From an uncultured Oscillospiraceae bacterium (GTDB lineage Bacteria > Bacillota > Clostridia > Oscillospirales > Oscillospiraceae), in contig CAKULE010000002.1 in assembly GCA_934667095.1 (NCBI GenBank), positions 62,001 to 126,000 of the forward strand: 64,000 nucleotides of DNA. The letters run 5' to 3'. How positions within the stretch are numbered: the stretch's first letter is position 1; every line of letters starts with the position of its first letter. Below the pieces are notes generated by a model. It saw only the letters and a list, made by a program, of their open reading frames with translations. It did not search any database and was not told the origin of the DNA. Below, piece after piece: positions 47,666-55,358 of this stretch. The position numbers and the translations under genes are program-made.

Positions 47666-48696
47666 GCGGCTTCGATCAGATCGTCCGCGCCCACGCCGCC
47701 CGTTACCCGCGGATGGACCCCCAGGACTACGGCAAGCTGGCCTATCAGAGCGAGTTCGGCCCGGAGCACCTCATCCGGGACCGGGACCATGTCCGGGTCA
47801 TGCTGGAGCAGGAGCTGGCGGTCTCTGCCGGCCCCGCTATCCCGCCGGAGCCCATCGGCAACGGCCTGTGCCGCTTCCATCTGGAGGGGCTGGACACCGA
47901 TGCCGCCCTCCTGCTGCTGGAGCTGTTCTGCCGCACAGCGGCGGAGCATCAGGGCACCCGGGAGGGGCTGGAGGCGCGGCTGGCAGTGCTGGAGGCGCTG
48001 ACCGTCCCCGGCATGGACGCATGGCTGGCCCGCTGGCGGGCAGAGGGCTGCCCCGCCGTCAGCCACAGCCAGACCTTCCGGGACGCCTACGCTCCCCACT
48101 ATCGCCTGCTGGCGGAGCCCTATGCCCGCTTCTTCCCCGCTCTGCTGGCGGTGGACCGGCTGGTCCGGAGCGGCAGGCCCGCCATCGTGGCCATTGACGG
48201 ACGCTGCGGCAGCGGCAAGACCACGCTGGCCGCCCTGCTGGCCAGGCTGTTCCCCTGCAATGTGTTCCACGCGGACGACTTCTACCTCCCCTTCGACCGC
48301 CGCGTCCCCGGCTGGGAGGCCATCCCCTGCGCCAACATGGATTTCACCCGGCTGGACCGGGAGGTCCTGACCCCCACGCTGGCGGGGGAGGGCGTGGCCT
48401 ACCGGGCCTACGATTGCCCTGCTGGAACATACCGGCCGGCGGTCCATCTCCCCTTCCGCTCTCTCACCATCGTGGAGGGCAGCTATTCCACCCACCCCTC
48501 CCTGCGGGACAAGTACGCCCTGCGCATCTTCCTCACCTGCTCCCCGGAGGCACAGGCCGCCCGGCTTCAGGCCCGGGAGGGGGACTACTACCCCATGTTC
48601 CAGCGCCGCTGGATCCCACTGGAGGAGGGGTATTTCTCCACTTACAGCGTGCAGGACGGCTGTCATCTGGTCCTGAACGCCGAGGAGCTCCGTTAA
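47662..48696 (+). CDS. Uridine kinase-like P-loop protein with unknown N-terminal domain
   Basis: The 344-aa protein has an N-terminal helical domain of about 165 residues that I do not recognise (DPQDYGKLAYQSEFGPEHLI). It is fused to a uridine kinase/PanK-like kinase domain with P-loop GRCGSGKTT at residues 180-188, FHADDFYLP (catalytic Asp) and TIVEGSYSTHP. The C-terminal part is short. The substrate is a nucleoside or vitamin by family analogy, unproven. It overlaps DUF3842 by 4 bp and precedes an ECF S-component gene, so salvage of a transported vitamin or nucleoside is plausible. Confidence 0.8.
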   Translation: MSGFDQIVRAHAARYPRMDPQDYGKLAYQSEFGPEHLIRDRDHVRVMLEQELAVSAGPAIPPEPIGNGLCRFHLEGLDTDAALLLLELFCRTAAEHQGTREGLEARLAVLEALTVPGMDAWLARWRAEGCPAVSHSQTFRDAYAPHYRLLAEPYARFFPALLAVDRLVRSGRPAIVAIDGRCGSGKTTLAALLARLFPCNVFHADDFYLPFDRRVPGWEAIPCANMDFTRLDREVLTPTLAGEGVAYRAYDCPAGTYRPAVHLPFRSLTIVEGSYSTHPSLRDKYALRIFLTCSPEAQAARLQAREGDYYPMFQRRWIPLEEGYFSTYSVQDGCHLVLNAEELR

Positions 48697-48801
48697 ATCT
48701 CTGTCAGGAAGACAGTCTCAACCATATTTTCTCCCGAAAAAGCCAGGAAGGCCCACGGCCCAGAAGGGCAGCACAAGACTTTTACAAGGAGAACACAGAA
48801 A

Positions 48802-49380
48802 ATGAATCAGAGCAGAAGCAGAAAATACGTCCTGAACCTTTGCCTGTCGGCTATGTTCGTGGCCATCGGCATTGTCCTTCCCTTTGTCACCGGCCAGATC
48901 CCTCAGATCGGCTCCATGCTGCTGCCCATGCACCTGCCGGTGCTGCTGTGCGGCCTTATCTGCGGCTGGCAGTACGGCGCCGTAGTGGGCTTCATCCTGC
49001 CGCCCCTGCGCTATGTGCTGTTCGGCATGCCTCCCATTTTCCCCACCGGTGTGTCCATGGCCTTTGAGATGGCCGCCTATGGCCTGCTGGTGGGCCTGCT
49101 GTACAGCCGGTCTAAGTGGAAGTGTGTCCTGTCCCTGTACCGCAGCCTGATCTTGGCCATGATCGGCGGGCGTATCGTCTGGGGCGTGGTGCGGGTGATC
49201 TGCTCCGGCGTGTCGGGCAATCCCTTCACCTGGAAGCTGTTCCTCTCCGGCGCGTTCCTCACCGCCATTCCCGGCATCGTGCTCCAGCTGGTATTCATCC
49301 CGCTGGTGATGGTCGCGCTGGACCGCACCGGCGCTGTGAAGTTCAGCAGGAAGGCCCCGGCAGAAGCCGCAAAACAGTAA
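48802..49380 (+). CDS. ECF transporter S-component, substrate unknown
   Basis: The 192-aa protein has six hydrophobic segments in the S-component pattern: LNLCLSAMFVAIGIVLPFVTG, MHLPVLLCGLICGWQYGAVVGFILP and MAFEMAAYGLLVGLLY. It would bind a vitamin-like substrate and dock on the shared EcfAA'T energising module. AAGGAG precedes the ATG. It follows the kinase-domain gene by 105 bp without a clear terminator. No riboswitch was recognised in that gap, so the substrate stays open. Confidence 0.85.
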   Translation: MNQSRSRKYVLNLCLSAMFVAIGIVLPFVTGQIPQIGSMLLPMHLPVLLCGLICGWQYGAVVGFILPPLRYVLFGMPPIFPTGVSMAFEMAAYGLLVGLLYSRSKWKCVLSLYRSLILAMIGGRIVWGVVRVICSGVSGNPFTWKLFLSGAFLTAIPGIVLQLVFIPLVMVALDRTGAVKFSRKAPAEAAKQ

Positions 49381-49383
49381 CGC

Positions 49384-49433
49384 AAAAAACGCCCGCGGAC
49401 CGGAGGAACCGGCCCACGGGCGCGTCTTTTTTC
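49384..49433. terminator. Bidirectional terminator between the ECF S-component gene and thiI
   Basis: CGCCCGCGG and CCGG pair with CCGG and CGGGCG across a short loop, flanked by AAAAAA and TTTTTT. Confidence 0.82.
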
Positions 49434-49438
49434 AGTTG

Positions 49439-50611
49439 TCAGTTCCCCAGCAGGACCCGCTCGATGCCGGCCACGGCCTCCTCCACCAGCGCGTCCACGT
49501 CCAGCGCCTGCTCGGCCTCCTCCAACTCCTCCACCTTGGGCTTGGTGCGGGGGTGCTTGGGGGTGAAAACGGTGCAGCAGTCCTCGTAGGGCAGGATGGA
49601 GGTCTCAAAGGTGCCGATGCGCCGGGCTACCCGGACGATCTCCTCCTTGTCCATGCCCACCAGCGGGCGCAGCACCGGCCGGTCGCACACGGCATTGGTG
49701 CAGGCCATGGCGTCCAGGGTCTGGCTGGCCACCTGGCCCACGGATTCGCCGGTGACCAGGGCGGTAATGCCGTTCTTCTCCGCCACGCGGCAGGCGATTC
49801 GCATCATGAACCGCCGCATGAGGATGGTAAACAGCTCCTCCGGGCAGGAGCGGCGCAGCTCCTCCTGGATCTTGGTAAAGGGCACCACATGGACGCACAT
49901 CTTGCCGGTATAGGGGGTCAGCAGCCGGGCCAGATTCAGCACCTTCTCCTTGGCCTCCGGGGAGGTGTAGGGGTAGGAGTAGAAGTGGATGGAGTCCACG
50001 ATGACGCCCCGCTTGGCGATCATCCACGTGGCCACGGGGGAGTCGATGCCGCCGGACAGCAGGGACAGCGCCCGGCCGCCCATGCCCACGGGCAGGCCGC
50101 CGGCCCCGGGCTCCGGCCCGGCGTGGACGAAGGCCTCGAAATCCCGCACCTCCACATGGACGGTGAGCTCCGGGTCGTGCATGTCGGCCTTCAGGTTGGG
50201 ATACATCTCGTCCAGCTCGCCGCCGATGTACTGGCTCAGCTGGATAGAGTTCATGGGGAAGGACTTGTCCGCCCGCTTGGTCTCCACCTTAAAGGTATGG
50301 GCGGCGGCCAGTTTGTCCCCCAGATACTCCACGGCGCAGGCCAGAATGGCGTCCTTGTCCTTGGGGCAGCTGCGGGCCCGGCACAGGCCGGCCACGCCGA
50401 ACAGCTTTTCCATGGCCTCCCTCGCACCCTCGAAGTCACAGCTGTCATCCATGGGCTCCACATAGGTGGTGGACTGGCGGGTGTAGACCTTGAACTGGCC
50501 GAACTTCTTCAGCCGCCGCTTGGCGTTGCCCATGAGCTTATCCTCAAAGCCCCGGCGGTTCAGGCCCTTCAGGACCATCTCCCCCTGCTTGAGCAGAATG
50601 ATCTCTCGCAT
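49439..50611 (-). CDS. thiI: tRNA 4-thiouridine synthase ThiI
   Basis: ThiI (390 aa) adenylates U8 of tRNA for sulfur insertion and may supply sulfur to thiamine. The THUMP domain (about 60-165) is followed by the PP-loop ATPase with LSLLSGGIDSPVATWMI. The C-terminal rhodanese domain of E. coli ThiI is absent, as is usual in Bacillota, where a dedicated NifS-type desulfurase takes over; that gene is not next to it here. GGAGG precedes the ATG. The promoter is at 50665-50693. Confidence 0.95.
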   Translation of the reverse strand: MREIILLKQGEMVLKGLNRRGFEDKLMGNAKRRLKKFGQFKVYTRQSTTYVEPMDDSCDFEGAREAMEKLFGVAGLCRARSCPKDKDAILACAVEYLGDKLAAAHTFKVETKRADKSFPMNSIQLSQYIGGELDEMYPNLKADMHDPELTVHVEVRDFEAFVHAGPEPGAGGLPVGMGGRALSLLSGGIDSPVATWMIAKRGVIVDSIHFYSYPYTSPEAKEKVLNLARLLTPYTGKMCVHVVPFTKIQEELRRSCPEELFTILMRRFMMRIACRVAEKNGITALVTGESVGQVASQTLDAMACTNAVCDRPVLRPLVGMDKEEIVRVARRIGTFETSILPYEDCCTVFTPKHPRTKPKVEELEEAEQALDVDALVEEAVAGIERVLLGN

Positions 50612-50635
50612 ATCGTTTCCTCCGTATACAGCGGA

Positions 50636-50655
50636 GCGCAGAGCGCTCCCGAATC
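50636..50655 (-). promoter_or_regulatory. Hairpin in the thiI 5' untranslated region
   Basis: GGAGCGC-tct-GCGCTCC lies between the thiI transcription start and its ribosome-binding site. It has no T tract, and its role is unknown. Confidence 0.35.
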
Positions 50656-50664
50656 TTCCGTTCC

Positions 50665-50693
50665 ATTCTACCGCCCCGGGGCCGGACTGTCAA
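50665..50693 (-). promoter_or_regulatory. Sigma-A promoter of thiI
   Basis: On the minus strand, TTGACA (50688-50693) and TAGAAT (50665-50670) are 17 bp apart. Confidence 0.78.
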
Positions 50694-50720
50694 TCCTGTT
50701 GCCCGCCGGCCCGAAAACGG

Positions 50721-50757
50721 CAAAAAAAGACCGCCGCGGACTGTGCCCGCGGCGGCC
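50721..50757 (-). terminator. Terminator of the 68-aa membrane protein gene
   Basis: CCGCCGCGG (50731-50739) pairs with CCGCGGCGG (50747-50755), followed on the minus strand by TTTTTTT. Confidence 0.88.
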
Positions 50758-50767
50758 CCGCTTTTCG

Positions 50768-50974
50768 TTACTCCTGCTTCAGCGCACCATCGTCATAGTC
50801 GTCATACTCGGAGGGGATGAAGCCGCAGAACTGCTCCTTCTTGGCCTCCAGCTTGGCGGCAACGGCATAGAACGCGTCCACGATGGTCTCCCAATAGGTC
50901 GCCACAAGGCAGGCGACAGCGCCGATGGCGGCAGCGATCGCCGTGATCTTCAGAATATAGCGGGCAGCTTTCAT
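50768..50974 (-). CDS. Small single-pass membrane protein of unknown function
   Basis: The 68-aa protein has one transmembrane segment (about residues 8-28, ITAIAAAIGAVACLVATYW), then a short amphipathic region (VDAFYAVAAKLEAKKEQF) and an acidic Tyr/Asp tail (SEYDDYDDG). The pattern looks conserved among gut Clostridia, though I know no function. GAGGAGGAA precedes the ATG. An AT-rich promoter region (TTTTGA-17-TATAAG, near 51005-51035) and a terminator make it a separate unit. Confidence 0.8.
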   Translation of the reverse strand: MKAARYILKITAIAAAIGAVACLVATYWETIVDAFYAVAAKLEAKKEQFCGFIPSEYDDYDDGALKQE

Positions 50975-51301
50975 AGCAGTTCCTCCTCATTCGGTTTTGG
51001 TGCTTATAGTTTACACGATATTTTTTCAAAAAACAATGGGGGCCGAAAAAAATTTACATTTTTATGGCCGGCCCCCGGGCGTGCAGATTTCCCCGTTCCC
51101 ACCCTCGTCCGCCGTCAGTGCGCGGTGATAACAGTGCGCAGTGAAGGATACGGTCGTGCGCGATCGGGGCATAACGATGAAGGGGATTCGGACCCCGTGC
51201 CGCCCCGGCACTGCCATATCGGTGTGGACTCATTCTCAGCCACAGAGATGCACTCGCCCGCCGGACTACCAAGCTATTCCGTTTTGCCGCAGGACCGGCC
51301 C
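50975..51301. other. Intergenic region with hairpins, no supported gene
   Basis: The 327-bp gap holds the AT-rich promoter of the 68-aa gene (up to about 51050), an 8-bp stem GGGGGCCG/CGGCCCCC around an AT loop (about 51039-51078) and a 12-bp direct repeat CAGTGCGC(G/A)GTG at 51116 and 51132. On the minus strand there are two adjacent hairpins, GTGCCG-ggg-CGGCAC and GGGG-TCCGAAT-CCCC, the second resembling a tRNA T-arm. I could not assemble a full tRNA or name an RNA family. Confidence 0.4.
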
Positions 51302-51751
51302 TTACAGCTCCGTCCTCCAGTTGTTCTCCTGGATCGTGTTGTCCAGCCGGCGCAGGCGGGCGGACAGGTCGTCCACCTGCTTCTGGATGGCTCGGACATC
51401 CACTGTGCTGAGGATCCTGATCTCCGTGCGGGCCGCCCGCTGGGACAGGCAGCTGGCCGAATCCACCACCCGGCGGTAGCTCTGGAGCTTCAGGTTCAGG
51501 CAGTCCCGCTCGGCGATGAGTTCCGTCAGGCTGCGGCCCTCCACCAGCGTGCGGCTGTTGGTGAGGTTGACGGCCGCTATCAGTTCCTGAAGGCGGGCAA
51601 TGCAGGCATCCAGCTCGGCCAGCAGCTCCGCCGGATCCTCGGCGGGGGTCTCTCCCTCCTGCACGGTGGCATTGTTCTCCAGCCGGCTGCACAGCTGGCT
51701 GATGCGGCGGTTCAGGTCCGCCCGCTCCTGTAAGGCTTCCGCAAGTTTCAT
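51302..51751 (-). CDS. DIP1984 family protein
   Basis: The 149-aa helical protein matches the DIP1984 family along its length: MKLAEALQERADLNRRISQL, ENNATVQEGETPAEDPAELL, NLTNSRTLVEGRSLTELIAERD and IQENNWRTEL at the end. The predicted structure is a coiled coil. The family occurs in Actinobacteria and Bacillota and has no established role. GGAGG precedes the ATG. It is transcribed away from the asp23 promoter. Confidence 0.9.
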   Translation of the reverse strand: MKLAEALQERADLNRRISQLCSRLENNATVQEGETPAEDPAELLAELDACIARLQELIAAVNLTNSRTLVEGRSLTELIAERDCLNLKLQSYRRVVDSASCLSQRAARTEIRILSTVDVRAIQKQVDDLSARLRRLDNTIQENNWRTEL

Positions 51752-51834
51752 GGCAAGCGCCTCCTGTTTTCATAGTCGGCTCTATCATACCATATCGCCC
51801 TCCGCTCCGCAACCGGCCCGCAAAAAACAAAGGC

Positions 51835-51863
51835 TTGTATTTTCCCGCCCTATCTATTATAAT
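51835..51863 (+). promoter_or_regulatory. Sigma-A promoter of asp23-yloV
   Basis: TTGTAT (51835-51840) and TATAAT (51858-51863) are 17 bp apart. Confidence 0.75.
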
Positions 51864-51913
51864 GTTTTGATGTATCATCATTGTCATACACACCGGAAGA
51901 AAGGAAGGAACTT

Positions 51914-52264
51914 ATGACCATCCAGAACGAAAAGGGCCGCATCCGTTTGACGAATGAGGTCTTTACCAATATCACCGGCGCAGTGGCCACCAGCTGCTAC
52001 GGCGTCAAAGGTATGGCCTTCCGCTCCAAAACCGACAGTCTGGTCCACCTTCTGCGCTGGGAGTCCATGTCCAAGGGCGTCAAGATCGCCTACCACGGGG
52101 ACGGCTCCATCTCCATCGAGCTGCACATCATTGTGGACAACGGCGTGAACCTGATGGCCGTCAGCCGCTCCATCCAGAGCGAGGTCAAGTACAACGTGAG
52201 CCGGCTGACCGACGTAGAGGTGCGCAGCGTGAACGTCTGCGTGGACTACATGGTCATCGGGTGA
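51914..52264 (+). CDS. Asp23/Gls24 family envelope stress protein (YloU-like)
   Basis: The 116-aa protein fits Asp23/YloU: EKGRIRLTNEVFTNITGAVATSCYGVKGM and IELHIIVDNGVNLMAVSRSIQSEVKYNV (outlines). In Staphylococcus, Asp23 forms a membrane-associated network linked to envelope stress. In B. subtilis yloU is cotranscribed with yloV, and here the DAK2 gene follows after 33 bp. The ATG at 51914 follows AAGGAAGG. Confidence 0.92.
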   Translation: MTIQNEKGRIRLTNEVFTNITGAVATSCYGVKGMAFRSKTDSLVHLLRWESMSKGVKIAYHGDGSISIELHIIVDNGVNLMAVSRSIQSEVKYNVSRLTDVEVRSVNVCVDYMVIG

Positions 52265-52297
52265 GCCCAACGGACAGAGAAAGGAACGACCGAATCT

Positions 52298-53974
52298 ATG
52301 ATCGATATTATCGATGGCGCGCTGTTCCAGCGCATGATTATCCACGCCGCCGCCAGCATCGAGAGCCAGAAGCAGAGCATCAACGAGCTGAACGTATTCC
52401 CCGTGCCTGACGGCGACACCGGCACCAACATGTCCCTGACCATCGGCACCGCCGGGACCGACGCCCGGAAGAAACACCTGCCCGCCGTGGGTCAGGCGGC
52501 CTCCGCCGCGGCCTCCGCCCTGCTGCGGGGCGCCCGGGGCAACTCCGGCGTCATCCTGTCCCTGCTGTTCCGTGGGCTGTCCAAGGGCCTGAAGGAGCTG
52601 GACACCGCCGACGGCGCCGCGCTGGCCGCCGCCATGAACGAGGGCGTCTCCGCCGCCTACAAGGCGGTGATGAAGCCCGCCGAGGGCACCATTCTCACCG
52701 TCTCCCGGCTGGCCGCCGCCCGGGCGGCCGACGCCGCCAAGGAGCAGAACAGCGTGGAGTACGTGCTGGACCAGGCCATCGCCGCCGGCGAAGTAGCGCT
52801 GGCCGGTACCATTGACCAGAACCCCGTGCTGAAAAAGGCCGGCGTCATTGATGCCGGCGGCAAAGGCTACCTCATCATCCTGCAGGGCATGCTGGACGAA
52901 CTGCGGGGCATCGCCGCCCCGGAGGTGGACGGTGTCGCCCCCGTGGAAGAGAAGGCCGATTTCGCCGCCCTCAGTCAGGAGGAGATCACCTTCGCCTTCG
53001 ACACGGTATTCATCGTGCGTAAGACCACGAACAAGTCTCTGGACCCCCTGCGGACCTATCTGAACAGCATCGGCGACAGCCTTGTCATCGGCGAGGACGA
53101 CGAGGCCTTCAAGGTCCACGTCCACACCAACATCCCCGGCAACGCCCTCATCGAGGCCCAGAACTACGGCACGCTGGAGCTGGCCAAGATCGAGAATATG
53201 CGCACCCAGGCCGCCGATCTGGCCGCCGGCCGCCATGTGCAGAGCACCGACGACCTTGAGGACGACCACGACGACCCCCACGCTCATGATGAGGGCGGCA
53301 TCGTCCCTGCAGAGAAGCCCTACGGCGTGGTGGCCGTGTGCGCCGGCGAGGGACTGGCCTCCATCTTCCGCGATCTGGGCGTGGACGGCGTGATCTCCGG
53401 CGGCCAGACCATGAACCCCTCCACCGAGGACATCCTGCGGGAGATCGCCCGCACCCCGGCGGAGACCGTCTTCATCCTGCCCAACAACAAGAACATCATC
53501 ATGGCCGCCCAGCAGTGCGTGGGCCTGCTGGAGGGCCGGAACATTGTGGTCCTCCCCTCCAAGACGGTGCCGCAGGGCATCTCCGCCATGATGGTCATGG
53601 ACCCAGACGCCGATGTGGAGACCAACACCGCGGCCATGACTGAGGCCATGGCCGCCGTCCACACCTCCGAGATCACCTACGCCGCCCGGGACTCCGAGTT
53701 CGACGGCTTCAGCATCAAGCAGGGGGACTATATGGCCCTCACCGACGGACAGCTGTTCGGCACGGACGGTGCCATTGAGGAACTGCTGACCCGGCTGGCG
53801 CAGGCCGAGACCCAGCAGAGTGCCGAGTTCATCAACATCTTCTACGGCGAGGACGTGGCCGACGACGCGGCCGCGCAGGCGCTGGAGATCTTCCAGCGGC
53901 TGTGCCCCAACGCCGAGATCGTGCTGCAGAGCGGCGGCCAGCCCGTGTACTACTATATGATCTCCGCGGAATAA
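52298..53974 (+). CDS. DAK2 domain protein, fatty acid kinase catalytic subunit-like (YloV/FakA)
   Basis: The 558-aa protein has an N-terminal DhaL/DAK2 kinase domain (about 1-200) with NVFPVPDGDTGTNMSLT, whose Asp residues bind the Mg-ATP. GARGNSGVILSLLFRGL and MKPAEGTILTV follow. A middle domain and a DegV-like C-terminal region (about 340-558, NIVVLPSKTVPQGISAMMV) complete it. FakA phosphorylates fatty acids held by FakB so that they can enter phospholipids; FakB is not encoded here. It forms the conserved asp23-yloV pair. Confidence 0.93.
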   Translation: MIDIIDGALFQRMIIHAAASIESQKQSINELNVFPVPDGDTGTNMSLTIGTAGTDARKKHLPAVGQAASAAASALLRGARGNSGVILSLLFRGLSKGLKELDTADGAALAAAMNEGVSAAYKAVMKPAEGTILTVSRLAAARAADAAKEQNSVEYVLDQAIAAGEVALAGTIDQNPVLKKAGVIDAGGKGYLIILQGMLDELRGIAAPEVDGVAPVEEKADFAALSQEEITFAFDTVFIVRKTTNKSLDPLRTYLNSIGDSLVIGEDDEAFKVHVHTNIPGNALIEAQNYGTLELAKIENMRTQAADLAAGRHVQSTDDLEDDHDDPHAHDEGGIVPAEKPYGVVAVCAGEGLASIFRDLGVDGVISGGQTMNPSTEDILREIARTPAETVFILPNNKNIIMAAQQCVGLLEGRNIVVLPSKTVPQGISAMMVMDPDADVETNTAAMTEAMAAVHTSEITYAARDSEFDGFSIKQGDYMALTDGQLFGTDGAIEELLTRLAQAETQQSAEFINIFYGEDVADDAAAQALEIFQRLCPNAEIVLQSGGQPVYYYMISAE

Positions 53975-53985
53975 ACCAGCTTCCG

Positions 53986-54018
53986 AAAGCCGCCCCGGAC
54001 CGGGGCGGCTTTTTTCTT
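53986..54018 (+). terminator. Terminator of asp23-yloV
   Basis: AAGCCGCCCCGG pairs with CCGGGGCGGCTT, followed by TTTTTTCTTT. Confidence 0.9.
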
Positions 54019-54113
54019 TGTCCCGGCAGATTTCTCTCATCCTTGCACGGCGATGTGCATATACTGACCTGTATGCGCCATTCAGGCAGCGCAAAGGAAA
54101 GGAGAGCTACAAC

Positions 54114-54206
54114 ATGGAGCACCAGCACGCCGAGGCCGAGCGGCCTCAGGACATCGACGATCTGATCTTCCGGGACGAGCCGAACTGTCCCGTCAGCCAG
54201 CGGTGA
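54114..54206 (+). CDS. 30-aa acidic small ORF
   Basis: A 30-codon frame begins MEHQHAEAERPQDIDDLIFR and ends with NCPVSQR. It has a strong ribosome-binding site (AAAGGAG, nine bases) and a TATACT -10-like box 50 bp upstream without a clear -35. The region downstream (54215-54245) can form a GC-rich AAGCGGAAGGGCC hairpin before TTTTTT. No family was recognised. It is listed because the translation signals are good; it may still be spurious. Confidence 0.42.
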   Translation: MEHQHAEAERPQDIDDLIFRDEPNCPVSQR

Positions 54207-54279
54207 ACAGAAAGCGGAAGGGCCGGCCGGTCTTTCCGCTTTTTTGCCCTTTGCCCTTCCCTCCCGGCTGCTGATGTGA

Positions 54280-54285
54280 TATAAT
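54280..54285 (+). promoter_or_regulatory. Extended -10 promoter of the PfkB kinase gene
   Basis: TGATATAAT supplies a TG-n extended -10 with a perfect TATAAT. There is no clear -35 at 17 bp. Confidence 0.55.
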
Positions 54286-54316
54286 TCTCTCACATCTGAC
54301 ATTCGGAGGGCTGTTT

Positions 54317-55273
54317 ATGGGCATCGTGGTCATCGGCGCGGTCTTTGTGGACATCAAGGGGTATCCCACAGACGTGTACATCCCCGGCGGACGCAACGCC
54401 GGCCGGGTGGAGCAGGTCCACGGCGGCGTCAGCCGCAACGTGGTGGAAGACATCGCCAATGTAGAGCTGCGGCCCACCTTCGTCAGTCTGGTGGACCGCT
54501 CCGGCATCGGCGCGGATGTAGTGCGCAAGCTGCGGGACCATAAGGTGAACACCGACTATATCCGCGTTACCGACGACGGCATGGGCACGTGGCTGGCGGT
54601 GTTCGACAACGACGGCGACGTGGTGGCCGCCATCTCCAAGCGCCCGGACCTCAGCCCGCTGGTGGACATTCTGGAGGAGCACGGGGACGAGATCATCCGG
54701 AACGCGGACAGCATCGCGCTGGAGATCGACATGGATAAGGCCGTGACCAAAAAGGTCTTCGCTCTGGCGGAGAAGTACGGCAAGCAGGTGTACGCGCTGG
54801 TGTCCAACATGAGCATCGCCATCAAGCGGCGGGACCTGCTGCGTTCCGTCCACTGCCTGGTCTGCAACCAGCAGGAGGCGGGCATCCTGTTCTCAGAAAA
54901 CTACGATCACTGCTCCCCCGAGGAGCTGCGGGACATCGTCGCCGACCGCATCAAGGCCGCCCAGATCGGCCGGATGGTGGTAACCATGGGCGCCCAGGGC
55001 GCCGTATGGGCCACCCTGGAGGGGGACACCGGCCTCTGCCCCGCTAAAAAGGTCAGCGTGAAGGACACCACCGGTGCGGGGGACGCCTTTTTCTCCGGCA
55101 TCATCATGGGCCTGACCTACGGCAAGACCATGGCCGAGGCCTGCGAGATCGGCACCCGGCTGGCCGCGGCGGTGATCACCACAGCAGAAAACGTCTGCCC
55201 CCGGTTCCTGCCCAGCGAGTTCGGGCTGGACGGCGAGGCCCCGGACCCGGATCAGCTGGCCATGGAGCTGTGA
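54317..55273 (+). CDS. PfkB-family carbohydrate kinase
   Basis: The 318-aa cytosolic kinase has the ribokinase/PfkB pattern: an N-terminal VVIGAVFVDIKGYP, GGRNAGRVEQVHGGVSRNVVEDIANV (substrate Gly-Gly region) and the C-terminal KDTTGAGDAFFSGIIMG with the catalytic Asp. The GGVSRN in place of GGxxxN is typical. The sugar or nucleoside substrate cannot be fixed; adenosine, ribose and pseudouridine are all options. GGAGGG precedes the ATG. It is probably a single-gene unit, followed by the prfB promoter. Confidence 0.88.
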   Translation: MGIVVIGAVFVDIKGYPTDVYIPGGRNAGRVEQVHGGVSRNVVEDIANVELRPTFVSLVDRSGIGADVVRKLRDHKVNTDYIRVTDDGMGTWLAVFDNDGDVVAAISKRPDLSPLVDILEEHGDEIIRNADSIALEIDMDKAVTKKVFALAEKYGKQVYALVSNMSIAIKRRDLLRSVHCLVCNQQEAGILFSENYDHCSPEELRDIVADRIKAAQIGRMVVTMGAQGAVWATLEGDTGLCPAKKVSVKDTTGAGDAFFSGIIMGLTYGKTMAEACEIGTRLAAAVITTAENVCPRFLPSEFGLDGEAPDPDQLAMEL

Positions 55274-55280
55274 TTTTCCC

Positions 55281-55309
55281 TTTACAAGCGCGGTCTTTTC
55301 CTCTATAAT
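55281..55309 (+). promoter_or_regulatory. Sigma-A promoter of prfB
   Basis: TTTACA (55281-55286) and TATAAT (55304-55309) are 17 bp apart. Confidence 0.75.
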
Positions 55310-55358
55310 GTAAGCTATGATATTATGGCCCACGGGCCCAGAAGGATGAAAGAATACC

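Noticed and set aside
50612..50720. TPP riboswitch before thiI
   Set aside because: The CUGAGA and core thi-box sequences are absent from the short leader.
51150..51260. A tRNA gene in the minus strand
   Set aside because: A T-arm-like hairpin exists, but there is no pairing acceptor stem, no D-arm consensus and no anticodon arm in register. It is kept only as a finding.
51054..51893. A 279-aa minus-strand frame across the DIP1984 gene
   Set aside because: It overlaps the DIP1984 gene in another frame, ends in low-complexity GC sequence and has no homologous motif.
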